The notes below the pieces were generated by a model. The model was not told the origin of the DNA and did not search any database. It saw nothing but the letters and a program-made list of their open reading frames with translations. Shown one piece after another: positions 1-24,161 of a stretch of DNA of 64,000 nt; the first letter of the stretch is position 1; each line of letters starts with the position of its first letter. The DNA comes from Spinacia oleracea (taxonomy: Eukaryota; Streptophyta; Magnoliopsida; Caryophyllales; Amaranthaceae): assembly GCF_020520425.1 (NCBI RefSeq), contig NC_079487.1:110952141-111016140 (forward strand). Direction: 5' to 3'. The position numbers and the translations under genes are program-made.

Positions 1-2
1 TT

Positions 3-842
3 ATGCGTAGCCCTAGTGAGATCGCTGCCCCCAGACTCATGAAGAAATTGGCAGACATATATTTCACGAAGGTTACTGCTGATGCGGAATCCGCCTACTC
101 CTTATCTTCGCGTCTTGTTGCCCTATGGAAATCACAGCAGGGGGATCACTCCTCGGCTTGGTTGCGGGCAGTCCCCATCTCGGGGTTAGGCCAGACTATG
201 AACGGTAAGACTTATCGTTCGGTTCTTTGCTATCGGTTGGGTATTCCGTTGTTCTCTTATTCGACGCCGTGTTCCGCTTGCTCTCGGGTTTTCGACGGGG
301 ACATTTATGGGGATCATGCCGTGTCTTGTGCTGGGATTGTGGGTATCAAACATCGGCATAATGTTGTTCGTGATACCCTTTTGGATATTTGCTATCGGTC
401 GGGAATTTCTGCTCGCAAGGAGGTTGATGTTGGGCTGACTAGTGAGAGTGATGGAGCTCTTCGTCCTGCAGATATACTGCTTTACTCATGGGATGGCGGT
501 CTGGATGTGTGTGTTGACTTGACTGGGTCTTCCCCTATGACGCAATCTGGGTTGTCAGGCTTCGTTCCGGGTCGGGTTGTGGCGGTTGCAGCGCAGCGGA
601 AGCAGGATAAGTATGGGGCACGTTGTAGAGCTTTGGGTTACGGTTTCTTTCCTTTTTCCTTCTCTTCTTTTGGGGAATTAGAGAAAGGGGCTGTTTCTTT
701 GCTGAAGCGGGTCCAGACGTACTCCAGGGCTCAAGACATTGGGGCACGGGCAGCTGCCCACATTTTCAGCAGGATCGGGTTCGCCATAGCTAGAGGAGTG
801 GGGGCCCAGATTGTATCTCGGCTCCCCTCCAACTTCTTGTAG
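3..842 (+). CDS. Non-LTR retrotransposon (LINE) ORF, C-terminal part with endonuclease-like motif
   Basis: The frame is open from the window edge to a TAG at 840-842, about 279 residues, and the protein almost certainly begins upstream of the window. It resembles the C-terminal region that follows the reverse transcriptase in a common plant non-LTR element. Visible are a CxxC...HxxxxC zinc-like cluster (CSAC at about residue 90, HAVSC at about 105) and an RPAD...W..G.....DLT motif near residues 156-175. That motif fits the PD-(D/E)XK restriction-like endonuclease pattern seen in some LINE clades. A TAA-repeat tail follows at once, as at a LINE 3' end. No internal stop is seen in the visible part. 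The reverse transcriptase domain lies outside the window, so the clade cannot be fixed. Confidence 0.75.
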   Translation: MRSPSEIAAPRLMKKLADIYFTKVTADAESAYSLSSRLVALWKSQQGDHSSAWLRAVPISGLGQTMNGKTYRSVLCYRLGIPLFSYSTPCSACSRVFDGDIYGDHAVSCAGIVGIKHRHNVVRDTLLDICYRSGISARKEVDVGLTSESDGALRPADILLYSWDGGLDVCVDLTGSSPMTQSGLSGFVPGRVVAVAAQRKQDKYGARCRALGYGFFPFSFSSFGELEKGAVSLLKRVQTYSRAQDIGARAAAHIFSRIGFAIARGVGAQIVSRLPSNFL

Positions 843-879
843 TTCATTTGATCTTTGTAGCTTGTTAAGCTTGTAACGT

Positions 880-881
880 TT

Positions 882-923
<42 letters not shown>

Positions 924-955
924 AAAATAATAATAATAATAATAATAATAAATAG
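880..955 (+). repeat. TAA-repeat / A-rich tail of the LINE
   Basis: A run of TAA units is interrupted by about 17 A residues and then continues as TAA units. It begins about 40 bp after the ORF stop and matches the microsatellite-like 3' tail many LINEs end in. A target duplication cannot be tested because the 5' end is outside the window. Confidence 0.75.
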
Positions 956-2202
956 ATGAAATTGAAACTTAGCCATAGAAAAAGAGAATAGACACATAAA
1001 GTAAATCATACATTACCTCTAAAAATGTATTATTTTTATAGAGTTGATTGTGTAAGATATACGAAAATGGTTGTTAGTCGATTTATTTATAAGGAGTGCA
1101 TAGAAGATGAGAGATCGATGACTTATTTTGAGAAGATTCATTTCTTAAGATTTCTTTTTAATAAGAACTAATGTTTATTGTTATTGTTATTGTTATTGAA
1201 TATTAATAACAATTTAACTTAGCTTATATAGAGTTATGAATTATTATTTTTTTATAGAGTTTTTTTTTTTGAGGGATTATCTTTTGGGTTTACCTTCTTT
1301 TAACACAAGTACATGTATATTAATAATGATGTCTTATGATTTTATTTTTGGTACATGTGTTTTTTAGTTTGTATTTTAATTTTTTGAGGGGATGTCTTTT
1401 GGATTTTCACTCTTTTAACACAAGTACATGTACATTAATATTGATGTCTTTTTAGTGTTCTCTATTTTAATTATATATATAAAAAAAATATTGATGATGC
1501 TAAGACACGTGTCACATTGTCACCTATGATTTCAGTTTTTATAGACTAGGTATAAATTAGAACGTTAAAAGACAGCTCAACAACCACTATATAACTGACC
1601 ATTCTATGAACGATATCAAGAGATAGTTTTTTTATAATTCTATGATTTTTTATGAAGATTTTAAACTATATGATCTGAAAATAAATTTTTCTAATACGTT
1701 ATGGTATTGAAATAGAGAATAAGTAGTACAAGTACCACATAACCTTATCTTACACCACAAACTCAATTTTAAAGTAAGGCAACTACATAAGATGAACCAT
1801 ACACCACCTTACTTAAGCTTTAGTTGTAAGTTTGTGACTCGTTAGATGAGACGATTTGTTAAATGTCAATTGAATTCATTTGATATGATACATTACATGT
1901 TCGAATTTTCCCCCTTTTATTTAAAATCTGAATTACTTCTTGCGTCTCATTCATACAAGAAAAAAAAAAACAAAAACAAAAATTAGATCCACCTAGGATT
2001 TTAGGAACGAGTTGATTGTGGATCCAAATCCTAAGAATAAAGCCCATAAAACGTCACATACTCCTCAATTAAAAAACACACTCTCTCGGGCTCCCTCAAA
2101 TCTGCAAATTCTCCCTCCCTTTTTTTCTCACAAAAACTCAACTAAAATTAAATCGGAGGAGAGAGAAAAAACGAACTGCAAAATTCCCAAAATCCGCGAA
2201 GA
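956..2202. other. Intergenic stretch and probable NUP88 promoter/5' UTR
   Basis: I see no gene here. An imperfect direct duplication of about 65 bp lies at 1272-1336 and 1386-1450 (shared core ttaacacaagtacatgta). The last 120 bp, C/T-rich with CTCTCTC and CTCCCTCCC runs, look like the 5' UTR of the next gene. No clear TATA box could be assigned. Confidence 0.5.
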
Positions 2203-5200
2203 ATGAGGTTCAATTTCGACATGGCAGAACCAAGCAATGAGAAGAAAGAGCACAAATTGAAAACCCTAGCTCTAGCTCCTTCCTCACCTCCTCCTACTAC
2301 AACTCCAACTGATAAACAACTTGAATGGCTTCCTCTTCAAGATCACCCAGTCTTCTCCCGCGCCGCCGGCGGTGCTGGAATTTCTTCGGAGAAGCGGTTT
2401 CCGACGAATCTTATGGCTTGGGACGGAGCTTCTAGAATATATTTTTGGGATTCTGAGAAGAATTTCCTTCACCGTATTTCTGTTCGATTGGGTGAACCTG
2501 AAGTTACTTCTGTCGTCGCCGCTTCTCCCTCTAAGGTTCATATTTGCTGTTACGTTACCCTAATTTAATTGCATTTGCGTTTAATTTGGATATTTTGTTT
2601 TGCATTTTTTTGTTACTGTTGATTTGGAAATTTCAAGGGTTTAGGGTTTATGGTGTTCGGGATTTATTTAGTTTACATGATTGACTGCTTAGCCGGAGCT
2701 GAAATTTTGGTACTTTATACTTGAGAATGAAAAAAATCAGGAAATTAAAGAATTTTCAGTTGTATTAGCTGAATAGAGGCTTTTATTTTCAAGTACTATA
2801 AGCATCTGTTCGAATTTTCTTTCCTGTTGCTAGATTAATCGGTCTGTTTAAGCTATTCCAGTTAGTGGTACGCGTTCTGATTGCCTTTTATGACCGAAAT
2901 TAGCTGTAAATTAGCATTTTTTTCACTATTTGGCATTAAATTCAGTGAGAATGTACTTCCTCCGTTTCAATATAGTTGAAACTTCTATATTTCCATGGTG
3001 TCCCTCTGTGTACTACTTTGGACATTAATCTCAACTAGATACTAGTACAAACTATTATTTTTAGGCAATCTCTATGCAGGGGTGGGGTTGGCGGTGGTGA
3101 GGAGTGCAGAAAATGGCAAATATAGCTGTATGTTTACCTTTAAGTTAAATTGCGAAGCTTGTAGTCTCTCTCTTATCCACGGCCCAAGCCCCTTTTATTC
3201 CTCATGCACTGAGAAGTCTCAAAGATGCTTACTTTGTCGGAGGGTCTTTTTCCCGCACGGAGCTATAATGCTTGTTGGATTCATTACTTTCCTCGTTATT
3301 TTACTGTACAGAAAATTTTCCTTTTCCTTTTATGAAGTTCACATTCGGGTGGAAAGTTTGACGGAAATATTTATGGCGTGAAATCAGAAACTTTTTTATT
3401 GATTTTATTGTTGAAGAAAGTTTGAGCTATGATTTCCTTTTCTAGATTAGTTTAAGTCTTCAAAAGTCAAATCAGTCTTTTGCATGTGTGTATGTTACAC
3501 TAATACCCTTAACCATGAATCTTTTGTTTTGCTTTGCATTTCAGATGCAGTGTTGTTTTTTTTTTTTTTTTTTTTGAATTATGAGTTCCTTGCCCCTTGG
3601 AAGAATGTTCGATTTTAGTTATTGCTGACTCCATCCTTATAGGTGTTGCAAGCAGATATTGAGCTTGACTTTCATGTTACCAAAATCTCAATTAATAGAA
3701 ATGGATCAGCATTGCTTCTTGCCGGTTCTGATGGCGTATGTGGCATGTACCTTTATGGATGCAGTTCTGCAAAGGATAGTTCGATTATTTGCAGGTATAC
3801 CATATATATATACATGTTATTGCTAACAGTATATAGAGGATTTAGTGTCTATACAGAGGATATAGTATGTGTGTTTCAAGACTTTCAACTGTTTATGCAC
3901 TGGGGGACTTTCATGTCGTTGAATTTTCTTGGTGCTCAAGGATTCGAAGCATCTCAGGCGTTATCAATTTTTCATTTTTTCTTCATTTCTTCACTATAAT
4001 CCTAGACCGGGCAGGGCCGACAAAGTGGAACATCTCTATTTTTTTGTTTCTTTTGTTCTAACCACATTTATCTTGAGCCTCTTGATGCTACCCTTTCATC
4101 AGTGGTCATGCATTGTGAAAGAGCTGATAGAAGTCGACATGCTTAGAAGATTTATCTTAAATAAAATTAATTCTTGACCATAATTCATGAAGTGCAAGGG
4201 AGATGCCAGAAAGGTATTATGGGGTGAATGTGGGCTCTGAGGGGCTTGAGTTGGTGATGCTTTGTGTTCATGAAAATGTGAGTCAATTCAAAGGAATTAG
4301 AATTAGAATTAGAGTCGGAGAATTGAAGGATGGAATTTTTTGCTCTTTCTTTCTTGAATGCCAATGCTCAACTGTTTGCTGGAAATGAGGGGTTTAGTCT
4401 CTGTTTGGTTAAGCTTCTAGAAAACCACTTATGTTTCCTAGAAGTAGTTTCCCGGAAAATGTTTCTAGGGGACACTTTTGAGAATATCCTAGAAGTACTT
4501 TTGAAGAAAAAAGAAACAATTAAAATTTGATTGGCCTATTGTTTACTTTTACGAGTTCTTGAAACTTTTTTTGTTTTATACTTAAATAGTCTTATACTCC
4601 GTAATTATTTCAATCTTGTAACACCAATAACTTATAAAAGGCAAACACTTCTTTTTTTGAAACCACATATTGGGAGAACAAACAATTAATTGGAAAAGAC
4701 GAGAAGAAAAAATAATCATGTATCTTGTTGACCAAAGCTCTCAAATACTTTGAATTCTCCAACAACAACAACAACAACCAAGCCTTAGTCCCAAAATTTT
4801 TGGGGTCGGCTAACATGAACCATTATAAGGAATCGTTTACAGGGCCTGAAGTAAGAGAAAAAAGAAATATGTTAAAGAGAGTAGACACGAGGCACGAAAA
4901 AGAGGGAACATGAAACAATAATAAAAATAAAAATAGGAAAACGAGATAAGTTTGCAAAGAAAATAGAACAAAGAGAAAGAGATGAAAAAGATGTTGAGTT
5001 GTCCACATGTATTTTTTCCCGGTACTCTGCCCTATCGAACGCCATATTTTCCCCTATCCCAAATAAACTCATATCACTCTCAATCACCCTCTTACATGTT
5101 TGTTTTGGTCTCCCCTACCCCTTACAGTTCCATTCGTTTGTCACTCTTCAACCCTTCTAAAAGGCGATCCGGGATCGCCGCATCATTTGCCCTCCGTCAT

Positions 5201-8200
5201 GGCTAACCTTAATTGATTCTCCCTCATCTTGTTATCAATCGGCGTAACCCTCACTTTCTACCTAATTACCTCATTCCTCAAGTCCTCAACCGATCCTCTC
5301 TTATATGGCCACACATCCAACACAACATACACATCTCTGCCACATTATTTCACAACCTGTCTAATGTCTAATATCCGAACGGTAGAATTTCCCTTTCAAT
5401 CTATGGGGCATGCCTGGATCGCATGGAAACCCTGAAACACTGTTCCACTTCAACTAACTTGATTTAATTCTATGGGCGACATCTCCATCCAACTTTCTAT
5501 CCTTTTGGATAGTAGATCCTAGATAGCTAAAGAAATCTGAATCTTTTAGAGTCCTCCCGCCCAAGGTGACCGTCCCTACCTTTCTGCTTCTATCACCGCC
5601 AAACTTCCACTCCAAATATTTTGCCTTACTTCTGCTCAACTTAAACTCTTAAAGCCATGAGATTGATTCCCTAAGTATGTCTCCATACTTCCAACTACTT
5701 TCCACACCTTCCATTTGGTCCACCAACACTACTCCCCCTATTGTATACTGTCTTGAATTAAACTCATCAATTCGCCCATTACTATTGCAAACACTCTGAA
5801 TTCTCCATTAGCCAAAACAAAAAAAGAGCTCATTACACAATAATATAACTTCACTTTCATTCTTGTATTCAAGTATGGAGTATATAAATATAAGAGCAAA
5901 AGCAACAACGAGCCTTAACCTAGCTTAAATTTTTTGCTTTGGTTTCTTTGCTGTTTTCTTTCCTCTTCTGCACTTATGATTCAAATATCTTTTGACCAAG
6001 GAATTTTATACCATCTCTCTCTCTCTCTCTTTAGGGGGGGGGGGGGTAAATGTTCAAAACTCCATGTTCTTTATCTAGCATAGTACTCAAAATTACTTTC
6101 TGACTTGCTGGGTTTTTACGTTACACTACTTATCGATTATCTGATTCTTGCACACAGGACTGTCCTTGTTGGTTCTGAAGTTTATGAGAAAAGTAATAAT
6201 GCTATCCGCATATTGCAAGTGGCATGGCATCCTTATAGTGATACACATATTGCAGTTCTGTCTTCTGATTCGGTTTTCAGGTATGAAACATCCACAATCC
6301 CTTTTATTTTAGTCGTATAGTCCGTATTTTGTTTTGTACACTGCTCAATTGCTTATGTTGTATACAGAGCATTCGTTTGCACAAAAACCTTCTTCCAATC
6401 TTCATTGCTGGCGCCATGCCATTTGTTTGCAGTTATTGCCTCCAAAATTATCAAAGTCACTTGTGATGATACTTTTGCTGGATTATTTTATGTTTTATAC
6501 GTTGATGTTGCCGAGCAGTTTTTTGACTTACTGGTTTTGGCCGTGGCTTTGGTGTTTGTCAATTATATCGACTCCGTACTCATTGATTAACACTATGGAT
6601 GGATTTTGTTTTAAGAAAATTTGTGGGGAACTACCTTTTGCCACTATGACTAACCACCTTTGGTTTCATTTTGTAGAATATTTGATTTGTCTTCTGCTCT
6701 TGATCAGCCAGAGCAGGAGTACTACTTGCAGCCTTTAGATCCAGGTAGATCCCGGAATGCGTCATCAATTTGCCCTGTTGATTTTTCCTTTGGACGTGAT
6801 CACTTATGGGACAGATTTAGTGTGAGTTGACTGAGTTCTCTTGGATCTGATCAATCTAGGTCTTTTCAGATTTTTACTTGTTATGAAGACCGTTTAAATA
6901 TTTGACTCTCTTTGGTGGTTCTAGAAGAAGGCAAAGTTTTTCTTTGATATGTTTACTGTATTTTTCTGATGCAGCTTCACACGATCGAGTACTTGCTTTT
7001 TTATGTCCTATACTTAGGGTCTTGCTTAAAAGAATGTTGAGGGATGATCTCGGAGTGATTGGCATTCCTTCTTACTTTGCTACTTACGTTTCCTTCTTGC
7101 CATTTTGCAGGTCTTTATTTTGTTTAGTGACGGCTCTGTTTACATACTTTGCCCAGTGGCCCCATTTGGAAGGTGCATTTCCTGCATAGTTGTTTTTGTA
7201 ATATGTTCGTTGAGAATGTCTTTTTAAAGTTCTGTTAGATATGCATCACTCTTCTGTTGATGTAGTCGCTAGAGCTGCGAATGGCCTATCTTATGGATTT
7301 TTGTTTACATTTGAGGATGTTCCTAAATACTGGTTAGATGTGGCTAAAAGAACTTGTACACTAGATAACCCAAACTGAAATTAACCCGATGTGAACAAAC
7401 CTAGCTGAAAAGCAGTATAAACAGTTTTGATTGCTTTTTTTATTATGAACTAATTAACAAAGACAGCATCTATCTCATCAACTGAATTTGAACTAACAGA
7501 ATTAACCTGAATGGTATCTGATGGGTAAGACCTGTTTCAGGCTTTGGGAAGCTAGTGGCATTCCTGTTGTGCATAATCTACTTTTCCTCACCTCTCTTAG
7601 TTTGTAAGGTTAGCAACATGGTCAGAAAGAAGAGAAAAATACACTTAATGTGACGAAAGTTATGCTTAGACTGTCCCAGCATTGTTGTTCCACCAATTTT
7701 ATTTACCCTCCTCCCCTCCCCACAAATAAGATAAAGATAGGATTTGAAACGTGACTATGGGAACAACACTTCTTTGGTTTCAATTTAAAATTTTAAAGCA
7801 TAAGTACCAAAAAAAAAAAAAGCATGATACACCATATGATTGTTTTCTTGCTTATTTATTTCCCTATCTCCTTCTCAGCCTCTCTAAAGAAAGTCTCTGT
7901 ACGACCATTTGAGCTCATTAGAAAATCTCATCTCTTTGTCACTCTCATGTGTATTCGCCTTCCCTCCCTCCTGTCCTAAGGCTTTCCCATGATCCTAGTC
8001 ATCGATGGTGGTGGTGAAGGACTGAATCCTCTTGCTTGGCCTAATTCAGCGGGCATCATTCAAAGTAGACAAGGCCTAGTAGGGCACTGGTCCTAGACCC
8101 CTGTCCCTCTCTAGCCTGGCCCTCTTTTGGCACCATGAAGGTAAGTTCCGTGGGTGATGGCATGGGGCAAGTAAGGGAGATCAGAGTATGAATTTAGCAA

Positions 8201-11200
8201 TCTTCTTGAAGGAGAGGAAAAATTGATGGAATCATATTATATATTGAAATAATTCCAACATTTGAGGATTGCTTCGTTAAAATATTAAATATCCATATAG
8301 TAACTGGTGAATCGTCGATCAAGTAAATTAGTAGAATATTTCAGTTAGGATATGGCCTTTAAGCGACTTCCAAAAGTTAGGATTACCATTAATTCAAAGT
8401 CTGTGCGTTACAGAAAATGAGCTATGTTTTAGGATTAATTTTATTTTCTTTTCGGAGGTTGTGCATCCTGTTTATACATTGAGCTATGTTTTAGGATTAA
8501 TTTTATTTTCTTAGGATTATTTATTATTTAATTTATTTTTTAAAATTCTTTTAATTTATTTTTTTAATTTTACATGCTATTTTGAAATGTACTTATTTTA
8601 CTTATTCATTTATTTTAAACTTTACTTATTTTTTATTATCTCTTACAATATATATACATTTTTCTCTTATCTTACTCTCATTAATTCCACTTTCTCTTCC
8701 TTGTTTTTTTCTTTTTTTAATTCCTGCTCCTTTCTGGTTTGATTGGTGACAATGACGATCTCCTACGACGATTCATGTTAGCCGACCCCAAATCATTTTG
8801 GGACTAGGCTTTGTTGTTGTTGTTGTTAGGTTGTGCATCCTGTTTATACATTGAAAGGTTTGAACTATAAATTAAGACTTCTTCTGTATTCAGAATCGGT
8901 GTCTTTGTTGTGTATATTTTGATTTTCAGCAACATTGATGATCCTTTAGCACAGTTGGTGACAATTGTTTTTTGATTTTTTAACTTCCTTTTTTTTCCAT
9001 TTTGTCACAGTTTTTTTATGTGGGAATCAATAATAGAGATTTACAGTGATGCACAAACGTTTGTTCAGAAATCTACCAACTCAACAGCTAGCAGCAATTC
9101 AAGTCTGGCCATATCTTGGTTGGAAGCAACATTTCCCGAACTAGAACAAGGAAAGGAAATTAGTAACATATCAGTTGTGAAGGCTCGTCCTTATGTGCTA
9201 ATAGATGCTTCACTTTCATTGCAGGTAAATTCCTGCATTGTTGTGCTTTATTTCAGGCTTACATTTCTTTAGTTTTAGTTTAAAGCATGCAGTTGGACGA
9301 CCAGATTGAAGCATATGTTTTGACAGTTATGTTTTTGTTTCTTCATCCCACACCTTAAGCATTACTTGTTGAAGTGTAAATGCCTTGTTAATTGTAGCCA
9401 TTTCATCTATCTCGTTACTATGTTGGTTTAAAACAAAGATTAAAAGGTTTTTCTATGTTGGATTCGGTTTAAAACTTGCTTTAGATGTTCCAGAAAATGT
9501 AGGCCGACTAGGGTACTAGGCTTATTTCAATACTTTCTAGCATTTCATATAGGATTAACGAGTCTAAAATTTGGTATGGGCCCTTGTTGGATTAAAAAAA
9601 TTGCTCCCATAGGTTCCCATCAGTATGCATGTTTGATGTAGGAGGGTAAGGCTCCAAATAAGTGTAACCCACATGTGATTTATATCTGGCTCGACTCTGA
9701 AATTCCTGCTGCTCCTCAGATCATTGTACTTCTATTTTGGGAATTTTGTTCACCTGTCATCTACCCCTTAAGTAGTAGTTACTGTCATTATGCCTATGTT
9801 TTTGTACCACATACCCCTGTATTTGAGAAAATTATCATGTGCCCTGACTGCCCTCTGTACTTGTAGATTTTTATCCCCCCTCTCAAGGGTTGATACTCAC
9901 TTGGTTACATGGTTTGGAAATTTTGGCATAGCGTGAAATTGATTATTTGACAGCACAAAGCCACAAACATGCTTGTTAAGATCTAAGCCATCATCTGTAA
10001 TGGCCAACTTGTTTGGCAGAAGTGGAGATTCTATAAACTATTTCATAATTCTGTTACCTGATGTCAATTTGGCCTTATGTTGGGTGGATTGAGAACCATG
10101 CTGGTAGCATGGTACTATTTGGCTGTTATCAGCTGTACATGAAGATTGGTACTAGCCATCCAACCAGTAGTTTGTTACATTATTAGCATTTTATTTGGTT
10201 TTGTTTGAATCAAGAAATCAATAATGTCTCTGGCTTACCTGGAACAGTAATATTTACGAGTTTTCCAGGGCCCTCTTCGTAAAGTTTGCCATGGCGAGGG
10301 AGATGATCCTGGATTTCGTGGTGCAGAATGTGTTGGTCGTGCTGTGAGCTTTCTTTACAACTCAGTTGGCAAGGACTCGATCTTGGTTACTGCATGGAGT
10401 GGTGGACAATTGCAAATTGATGCTCTGGCTGATGAAATTCAACCCCTTTGGCATACTGGGAATCCACCTCATCTTTCATTTGATTCCCAAGATCGCATAC
10501 GTGGGTTTGCTATGATATGTGAATCAATTGCAGATCAGTGTTCTGTTATAAGGCTTGACCAGCCACTTGATTATTGTGATTGGTCAGGTCTTCCACCTCC
10601 TCTTTTAAGACTCGCTATTGTAGATTTGGCTCTGCCCAAAATCAGGGATAGTGACTCACTAATTTCTATGTTTATCGATCCTCTTATTTCTGAGAGAATA
10701 TACTGCCTTCATGATGGAGGTGTAGATTCGATAGTGTTGCATTTTCTCCCATTTACACATCAGACATGTGGAAAAGATGAAATTATGAAAGCTCCATCTG
10801 TACATCCAGTTGTAAGTACATACCAGGGATCAACAGGCACCTCCTCTTCTCTTTGTGGTTTTGTGGTTCTATCTGATTCATTTGGATACTCATGGATTTC
10901 GGGAGTCACCTCTACTCGAGAATGCATTGTACTAGAGATGAAAACATGGAATATTTTGCTTCCTAGGCTTATGGACATGGATAAGACGCCTGTCAGGTTA
11001 GAAGAAGCAGGAGAAAGGATCACACCAGATATAATAAGTAAAGAGCTCCTTGCTGGTCCTCAGATGGTTATTGTTCCACAAGGATCTAACTTGCGATCAG
11101 TTGCTGCTGATTCTATTGAAGGCCGATCGGCCCTGCATCAGTATTTCAAGCTTTTCCATGAGAACTACGTGGAGTATGCGCATAAGGTAGTGACTTTTTA

Positions 11201-12235
11201 AAACTCTTGGACATCTTGATTCCAAATACTGTGGTATTGCAAACTTATTGTCTTTGCATGCAAAAATCCTTGTGATGACTGCTATATGAATTTAATCTGT
11301 TCGGAAAAAGGGGGCTTGGAAATAGTGCTGTTGTGGCATTGATTAGATTTCTAAAATCCTTACTATTTCTTCTCCTTCTGGATCCTCTCATGAATTATGG
11401 GAACGTAATCACGAACAGCATCTCTCCGACCCCCAAGGAAAAAGGGAAGGGGAATTATATGGAAAAGGCTTGATAATTTTGTGATATTGAATTGATTGGG
11501 CTGTTGAATTGATGTTGCTTATGGGGGTCTTTAGATTCTATGTATCTTAATTTTACTGGAAATTGTTTCTTCTTCTAGGTGTACTTTGAACTCAAGCATC
11601 ATGGGCCACATCTGAATAAAATAATTTGTAATCTGCATGCCCGGTTAAGTGAAGTTCAGCAAAGGCTTGTGAATGTCGAGAAGAAACAGCCAGAACTGGA
11701 TGACAGGATCAGCCGTGCAATTAAGCGCCATGAATTTCTGGAAAACCGCTTGCATAACTTGAGAAAATTCCCTGGGATACATAAGAAGCCATTGACCAGA
11801 GCTGAGCGCGAGTTCAGCTCAGAACTGGGTATGGATCTATATACTGCTTTGCTATTTGTGGTTTTTGGTAATTAGCTATAGGTTAAGTGTGTCAATGACT
11901 TGGGTTATGACAATCAATAGAGTTAAGAAGGCTAATAGGCATACGTTGCTGTTCTTGCAGACAGATTTTCGACTGTTGAGCTGACTGCTTTGCAGTCTTC
12001 TGTTGAAGCATTGAATGGTAGGTTGAGAAGGTACACCCAAACCCAGTCTCTCAAAGGAAAGATGCCTAACTACCAGAGGAACACCTCCAGGAAGAAGAAA
12101 TTGGTACAAGATACCCAGCTAGACCAACTAAAGGCCTCACTTGAGAAACTATCACTAGTAAACAGTGAGAATTCAAAAAAAGTTAAACTAGTAGAATCTG
12201 CATTGAAGGATCGAGAAGATGATGCTTCCAAATGA
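2203..12235 (+). CDS. NUP88: Nuclear pore protein NUP88 (MOS7-like), nine exons
   Basis: Exons by splice sites and frame: 2203-2535, 3643-3794, 6158-6280, 6677-6821, 7111-7172, 9011-9224, 10269-11186, 11579-11828, 11961-12235. They sum to 2472 nt, an uninterrupted 823-residue frame, close to the roughly 810 residues I recall for Arabidopsis MOS7. The start MRFNFD matches the family N-terminus. Residues 1 to about 640 form the WD/beta-propeller-like region (for example LQVAWHPYSDTHIAVLSSD). Residues from about 650 are charged and predicted coiled coil (LSEVQQRLVNVEKKQPELDD). The family sits on the cytoplasmic side of the nuclear pore and limits protein export; in Arabidopsis MOS7 is needed for immune regulator retention (family knowledge). 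The gene looks intact. Introns 2 and 5 are long and carry RTE insertions. Confidence 0.93.
4747..5807 (-). mobile_element. 5'-truncated RTE-type LINE in NUP88 intron 2
   Basis: The element fills about 4762-5792 on the minus strand. Its 3' end shows a CAA repeat (plus strand) next to the conserved plant RTE tail (ttggggtcggctaacatgaa at 4800-4819). Upstream on the minus strand is a decayed RTE reverse-transcriptase C-terminus: SRSKAKYLEWKF then SYLGSTIQKDRKLDGDVAHR (5454-5639), then stops and frame breaks. A target duplication flanks it: actttgaattctcca at 4747-4761 and actctgaattctcca at 5793-5807 (one mismatch). The copy is about 1.03 kb, 5'-truncated and dead. Confidence 0.88.
8419..8854 (+). 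mobile_element. RTE-LINE 3' tail insertion with 27-bp target duplication, NUP88 intron 5
   Basis: A 27-bp direct repeat at 8456-8482 and 8828-8854 brackets an insert of about 345 bp that ends in gttagccgaccccaaatcat and a TTG repeat, the conserved plant RTE tail. The first 30 bp of the insert (8483-8512), with the last 2 bp of the duplication, copy host sequence at 8419-8450. That looks like 5'-junction filler made during target-primed reverse transcription. The body is AT-rich 3' UTR with no coding part. Confidence 0.85.
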
Positions 12236-13259
12236 AATCAGCACTGGATCATAAAAAAGGTGTTGATTATGGATGTGGCCGTCTGTCGGTGTTTTCTAAA
12301 GTAATTCTCGTACAGAGATTATCACTACTAGCTCCTTGCTTAAAGGTTAGATTGAACGAGTTTCAGATGTTTTGTCCAGCAGAGGCCAAAGGAAAGATGC
12401 CTGTGCAACGCTTGCAATGGTGGTGCAGTGTGAAGCATAGAAGAACTATGTTGTTCCTTAACTGTAAATTTAACAAGCTCCATACATGAAAACGTTGTCA
12501 CTCTGCTTTGTTGTAAATTGGTTATTTTGTGTTCCCTATAGGAAATGATGTCATTTGGATACAAGTGTATTACTAGTGGCTAAAGTTATTTAACTTACAA
12601 CTGTAAAATTAATCGCTTCTTTTTCTTGTATTCCATGTCTCAGGTCATTTTTTGTTTTCTGGTGAAACTTCCCAGAAATGTCTGTAATCACTTTCAATGG
12701 TTGAAGAAAAGGTGATATACTTTCCTCATCGTGAAACTTGTTACCATTATGCCTTCCATCATCAAGAAACAGAGTTGAATGCATGTTTAGTCGGGTCATA
12801 TTCGTGTTCAAGTATAGACAGATTTGCATACGTGCTGTTCTTAATACATAGTTACATACAGTCATACATACATGGTACGTGCTGTTCTTAATATTTGTGT
12901 CGAATAGCAAAACAAGTGTATAAGAAATAATGAATAACAAATTAGGAAGATGAGAGTTACCACAAAGAAGAAATTAGGCCTAACTAATGACATTGGTAAA
13001 GAACATGTACAATGGTGTAAATTTTTGAATGTTTACTACTGTTGGACATAAATTAAGTGACCAAAAGAATTAAGAGTAACTCTGCTCATTTCACTTTCTG
13101 AACAAGTTGAGCAGCTTAATCTCATTGATATTAACCAATTCACCTCTCCTCATCTATTTTTATCTTATTTGGATTCAACATGTACGCTTCGTTTTCTTTC
13201 TTCGACCTTCTTTACAGCTCTCCTATACTCTAAACTCGCTTCTCCATCGCTTTTCTTCT
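12236..13259. other. NUP88 3' UTR and space between convergent genes
   Basis: This lies between the NUP88 stop and the CPD stop on the opposite strand. The first few hundred bases are probably NUP88 3' UTR; the last part, running leftward from 13259, would be CPD 3' UTR. No further gene or element is recognised. Confidence 0.5.
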
Positions 13260-24079
<10,820 letters not shown>

Positions 24080-24161
24080 TTTTGGAGGAGAGAGAAAATG
24101 GGAGTGTGAAATAAGAGAGGGAAGAATTTAAAGGGAAGGGGGTGAGAGCACTAGAGCAGAG

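Noticed and set aside
2284-2563. Alternative frames over NUP88 exon 1
   Set aside because: The real frame continues through all nine exons and matches the family.
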